Origin: Arabidopsis thaliana
Lineage: Eukaryota; Streptophyta; Magnoliopsida; Brassicales; Brassicaceae
Assembly (NCBI RefSeq): GCF_000001735.4
Contig: NC_003075.7
Span: 1,489,001-1,553,000, forward strand
Length of the DNA stretch: 64,000 nucleotides
Direction of reading: 5' to 3'
The notes beneath the pieces were generated by a model. That model worked only from the letters and a program-made list of their open reading frames with translations, was not told where the DNA came from and made no database searches. A program made the position numbers and the translations under genes. Below are positions 61,748 through 64,000 of this stretch, in pieces. Position 1 is the first letter of the stretch. Every line of letters starts with the position of its first letter.

Positions 61748-63814
61748 TTAACCAAGAAATGACCAACGAAAAACTCGTGACGAGCATTCCCCATCAGTGC
61801 CATCCCTCCAGTATGCAAAGGAAACCAACATTGAAAAGGGAAACCGCAAAAAGTAGCGAAAAAATAGCGGACTAAAAGTATAAGGCGAAGCGTAAGGGAT
61901 GATGAGCAGAAGTAGAGCCATGAGATAGAAACCGCCTGAGGCCAAGACAAATATGGCAAGCCAATAATGATGTCCCAAGACCAGGTATAAGCCTGCAACA
62001 AAAGCCAAAGACATGGCGATAATAGAAAACCCCAGGAGTGGCACAATAAACTTGAAGGTGGTCAGCATGCATTTTAGGTCAGCCAATTGTGTCCCTATAA
62101 GAGCAACTGTCGATATAACAGCAGTATATACGGCAATGCTATTGCAGATGACAAAAGCATGAAATGCAGATTCTTCGTAAGAATGTTTGACATTTGACTT
62201 GAACTCTGTGCTGTTGTAACCTAGTGGCACACTCAAGCCTGCAGCAAAAGCCATTGTAGCCACTAGTGTTGCCACCACAAGGAGAGTGTTTACTCTATCC
62301 TTGTGAATTTTTAGGATTAAGTCCTCATCTGTTGTCAGACCAGGGATGTCTGCTCTCAGATGAACTCGTGGAGCTCTAGTGGTACCAGCAGCCACCAATG
62401 CCATCCATATCAACCACTGTAAATGGGTATAACATAGAATATGTTCAGTGATGTCAACAGCTTCATATAAATGAGTACAAATATATCCAATGCCGTACAA
62501 AAGCAGGCCAAACCTCTTGGAGTGAAGGAATCGTCGCCATATGATCCTCAGCTGCATCTAAAGCGGTGAACCCTTTGTAATTCAGTATTTTTAAGTCAAC
62601 TCTTCTATCATGTATGAAGAGACTTACAACCTTGGGATGAGAATTACTGCTGGCTAAATGTAACGGTGTGTTTCCTTCTATGTCTTGTTCATTGATTAAC
62701 CTTTTGACGTCAGATTTTCTGAGCAGATAGCCAACAGCTCGTGCATTCCCGCTTTTAGCAGCGACATGAAGAACGTTTTGACCCTGTGAGTTAAGCATTT
62801 CTATTGTGTCTGGGTGGTGTTTTAAGATCACCTTGAGAGCTGAGGTGCACCTAGCACTGCAGGCTGAGTGGATGGGGAAAGAACCATCTTCATTCTTAAT
62901 GTAAGCAACCTGTGTAGAACTTGCAAATCTGGTTAGCATATGCTGCACTCCAATGTCATAACCAATGGATGCTGCAGTGGCAAGTGGAGTTCTTCCATCT
63001 TCATCCCTCGATTCTACCAGATCTGAGTCACTCTCTAATACAGCTGTCAATATATCTGCCTTGACATTAAAAAACAAATGAATACAAAGGATCTTTAACA
63101 TTTTTTCATAGGAGAAAGATGAAATTTACTGGATCAAAATGTACAAAACTGACCAAGATTCTGGCTTTTCACTGCAGCACACAAAACGGATTTCCCAACA
63201 AAGCTTGCATCCAAACCCCGTAACATATGCTCCACAAGTGAAACATATCCAGCTTCAGCTGCCATATACAGTGGAGATACATCCTCCTTGTCCAGAAGAA
63301 AGCAAGTGCTACGATCTTCACGAACAAGTTGCAAAGAAACAGATACATGGTTTCCTTTCAGGGAGAGGTGCAATGCAGTATTCCCATCATTGTTGGAAAC
63401 TCTGAAAATGTTTCCAATTACCATTTGCTCTGATCCAATCACCATAGTTATATCTTGCGGAAGCTGCCTTAGGCAATCAATAAGAAGGCCAACTATCAAC
63501 TTGTGTCCTGCAGCAGCTGCTACATGGAGAGCAAGGTCTCCCTTGTAGTTTCGTCTCACCAAAAGAGTCTGATAATGAGAGAAACTTGGGACGAAGTTGC
63601 AATTTAAGCCACGTTTCCAATTTCTAAGAATGTTTAGCTCATAGGCAAGGATACGCCGCACTAGGTGGTCATGACCATAAATAGCTGCAAGATGCAGAAT
63701 CGTATTCCCCTGAAAAGTGACCTGATCAAGAACAGGAATTTCATTCTCCTCCATAACCTTTTCAAACTCTTGAACCTTACCCATAACCACTGCCCTATAA
63801 GTCTCAGGATCCAT
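61748..63814 (-). CDS. Ankyrin-repeat/PGG membrane protein G (AT4G03500-like)
   Basis: Three exons (63154-63814, 62514-63055, 61748-62416) give 623 residues from the ATG at 63814. Further N-terminal sequence beyond this is possible, as I recall a slightly longer annotated protein. Repeats: ILHLAAIYGHDHLV, ALHVAAAAGHKLIV, ALHLSLKGNHVSVSLQLV, PLYMAAEAGYVSLVE, PLATAASIGYDIGV, PIHSACSARCTSAL, VLHVAAKSGNARAV and PLHLASSNSHPKVV. Between the first two repeats there are about 24 extra residues (ELNILRNWKRGLNC region). In the membrane domain the usual PGG reads PLGY and the usual WAQLGD reads GTQLAD, so two family landmarks are changed. Four hydrophobic helices remain. This is the most diverged copy, nearest gene C in type. 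Confidence 0.87.
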
Positions 63815-64000
63815 AGATGTAATAAAGTGATCTTACTATTCAAACTTGTGTTATAGGTCTTCTTCTCAAGGATGCAGAGAGCTGTATGCTTGTGACTTTG
63901 AAACTCTGGGACTCTTCAAGAAGCACGATGACATTCATATTCATAGTACATAGTTACAGATTATCTTATTCAAATACCAATCTAAATTCTCTGAGAACGT
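63815..64000. other. Upstream region of ankyrin gene G
   Basis: The leader and promoter are presumed. No coding feature is visible before the window ends. Confidence 0.4.

Overview
The window is plant nuclear DNA and almost certainly Arabidopsis thaliana, short arm of chromosome 4. It is AT-rich, its genes carry many short GT-AG introns, and it has plant tRNA genes and several small plant transposons. The gene order (SRF3, DFL2/GH3.10, an Mpv17/PMP22 gene, PP2C52, a DUF789 gene, STA1, then an ankyrin cluster) matches my recollection of AT4G03390 to AT4G03500. Locus numbers come from memory and are only a guide. Exon boundaries come from reading GT/AG sites, keeping the frame open and comparing paralogues.

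Region 1 (1-32 kb) holds ordinary single-copy genes. From left to right these are: a truncated NAF1-like gene with a Gln/Met-rich minisatellite tail (minus); SRF3, an LRR receptor kinase with an atypical kinase domain (minus); DFL2/GH3.10, an acyl-amido synthetase (minus); tRNA-Gln(CUG) (plus); an Mpv17/PMP22 membrane protein (plus), tail to tail with PP2C52 (minus); about 5.7 kb of AT-rich spacer with a probable Harbinger-type MITE; a DUF789 gene (plus); a spacer with a clear hAT-type MITE; the intronless splicing-factor gene STA1 (minus); and tRNA-Phe with a broken tandem copy.

Region 2 (32-64 kb) is a tandem array of ankyrin-repeat, four-helix membrane protein genes of the PGG-domain (ACD6-like) type. 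Six gene-sized copies lie on the minus strand; five have open frames and the sixth has a TGG-to-TAG stop inside the membrane domain. Between them lie at least seven relics: exon fragments, a deletion derivative, a copy split by a 561-bp Helitron, and a frameshifted copy on the opposite strand at an inversion junction. Flanking DNA is also repeated in two to four copies, so the array grew by segmental duplication of genes together with spacers.

The single-copy genes are functionally unrelated: signalling at the plasma membrane, jasmonate conjugation, phosphatase signalling, organelle membrane and pre-mRNA splicing. The ankyrin genes are one expanding and decaying family. No previously undescribed system is evident. 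The most interesting signals are the birth-and-death structure of the array, a subfamily-specific intron inside an ankyrin repeat, the single-base nonsense change, and well-preserved mobile elements with target-site duplications.
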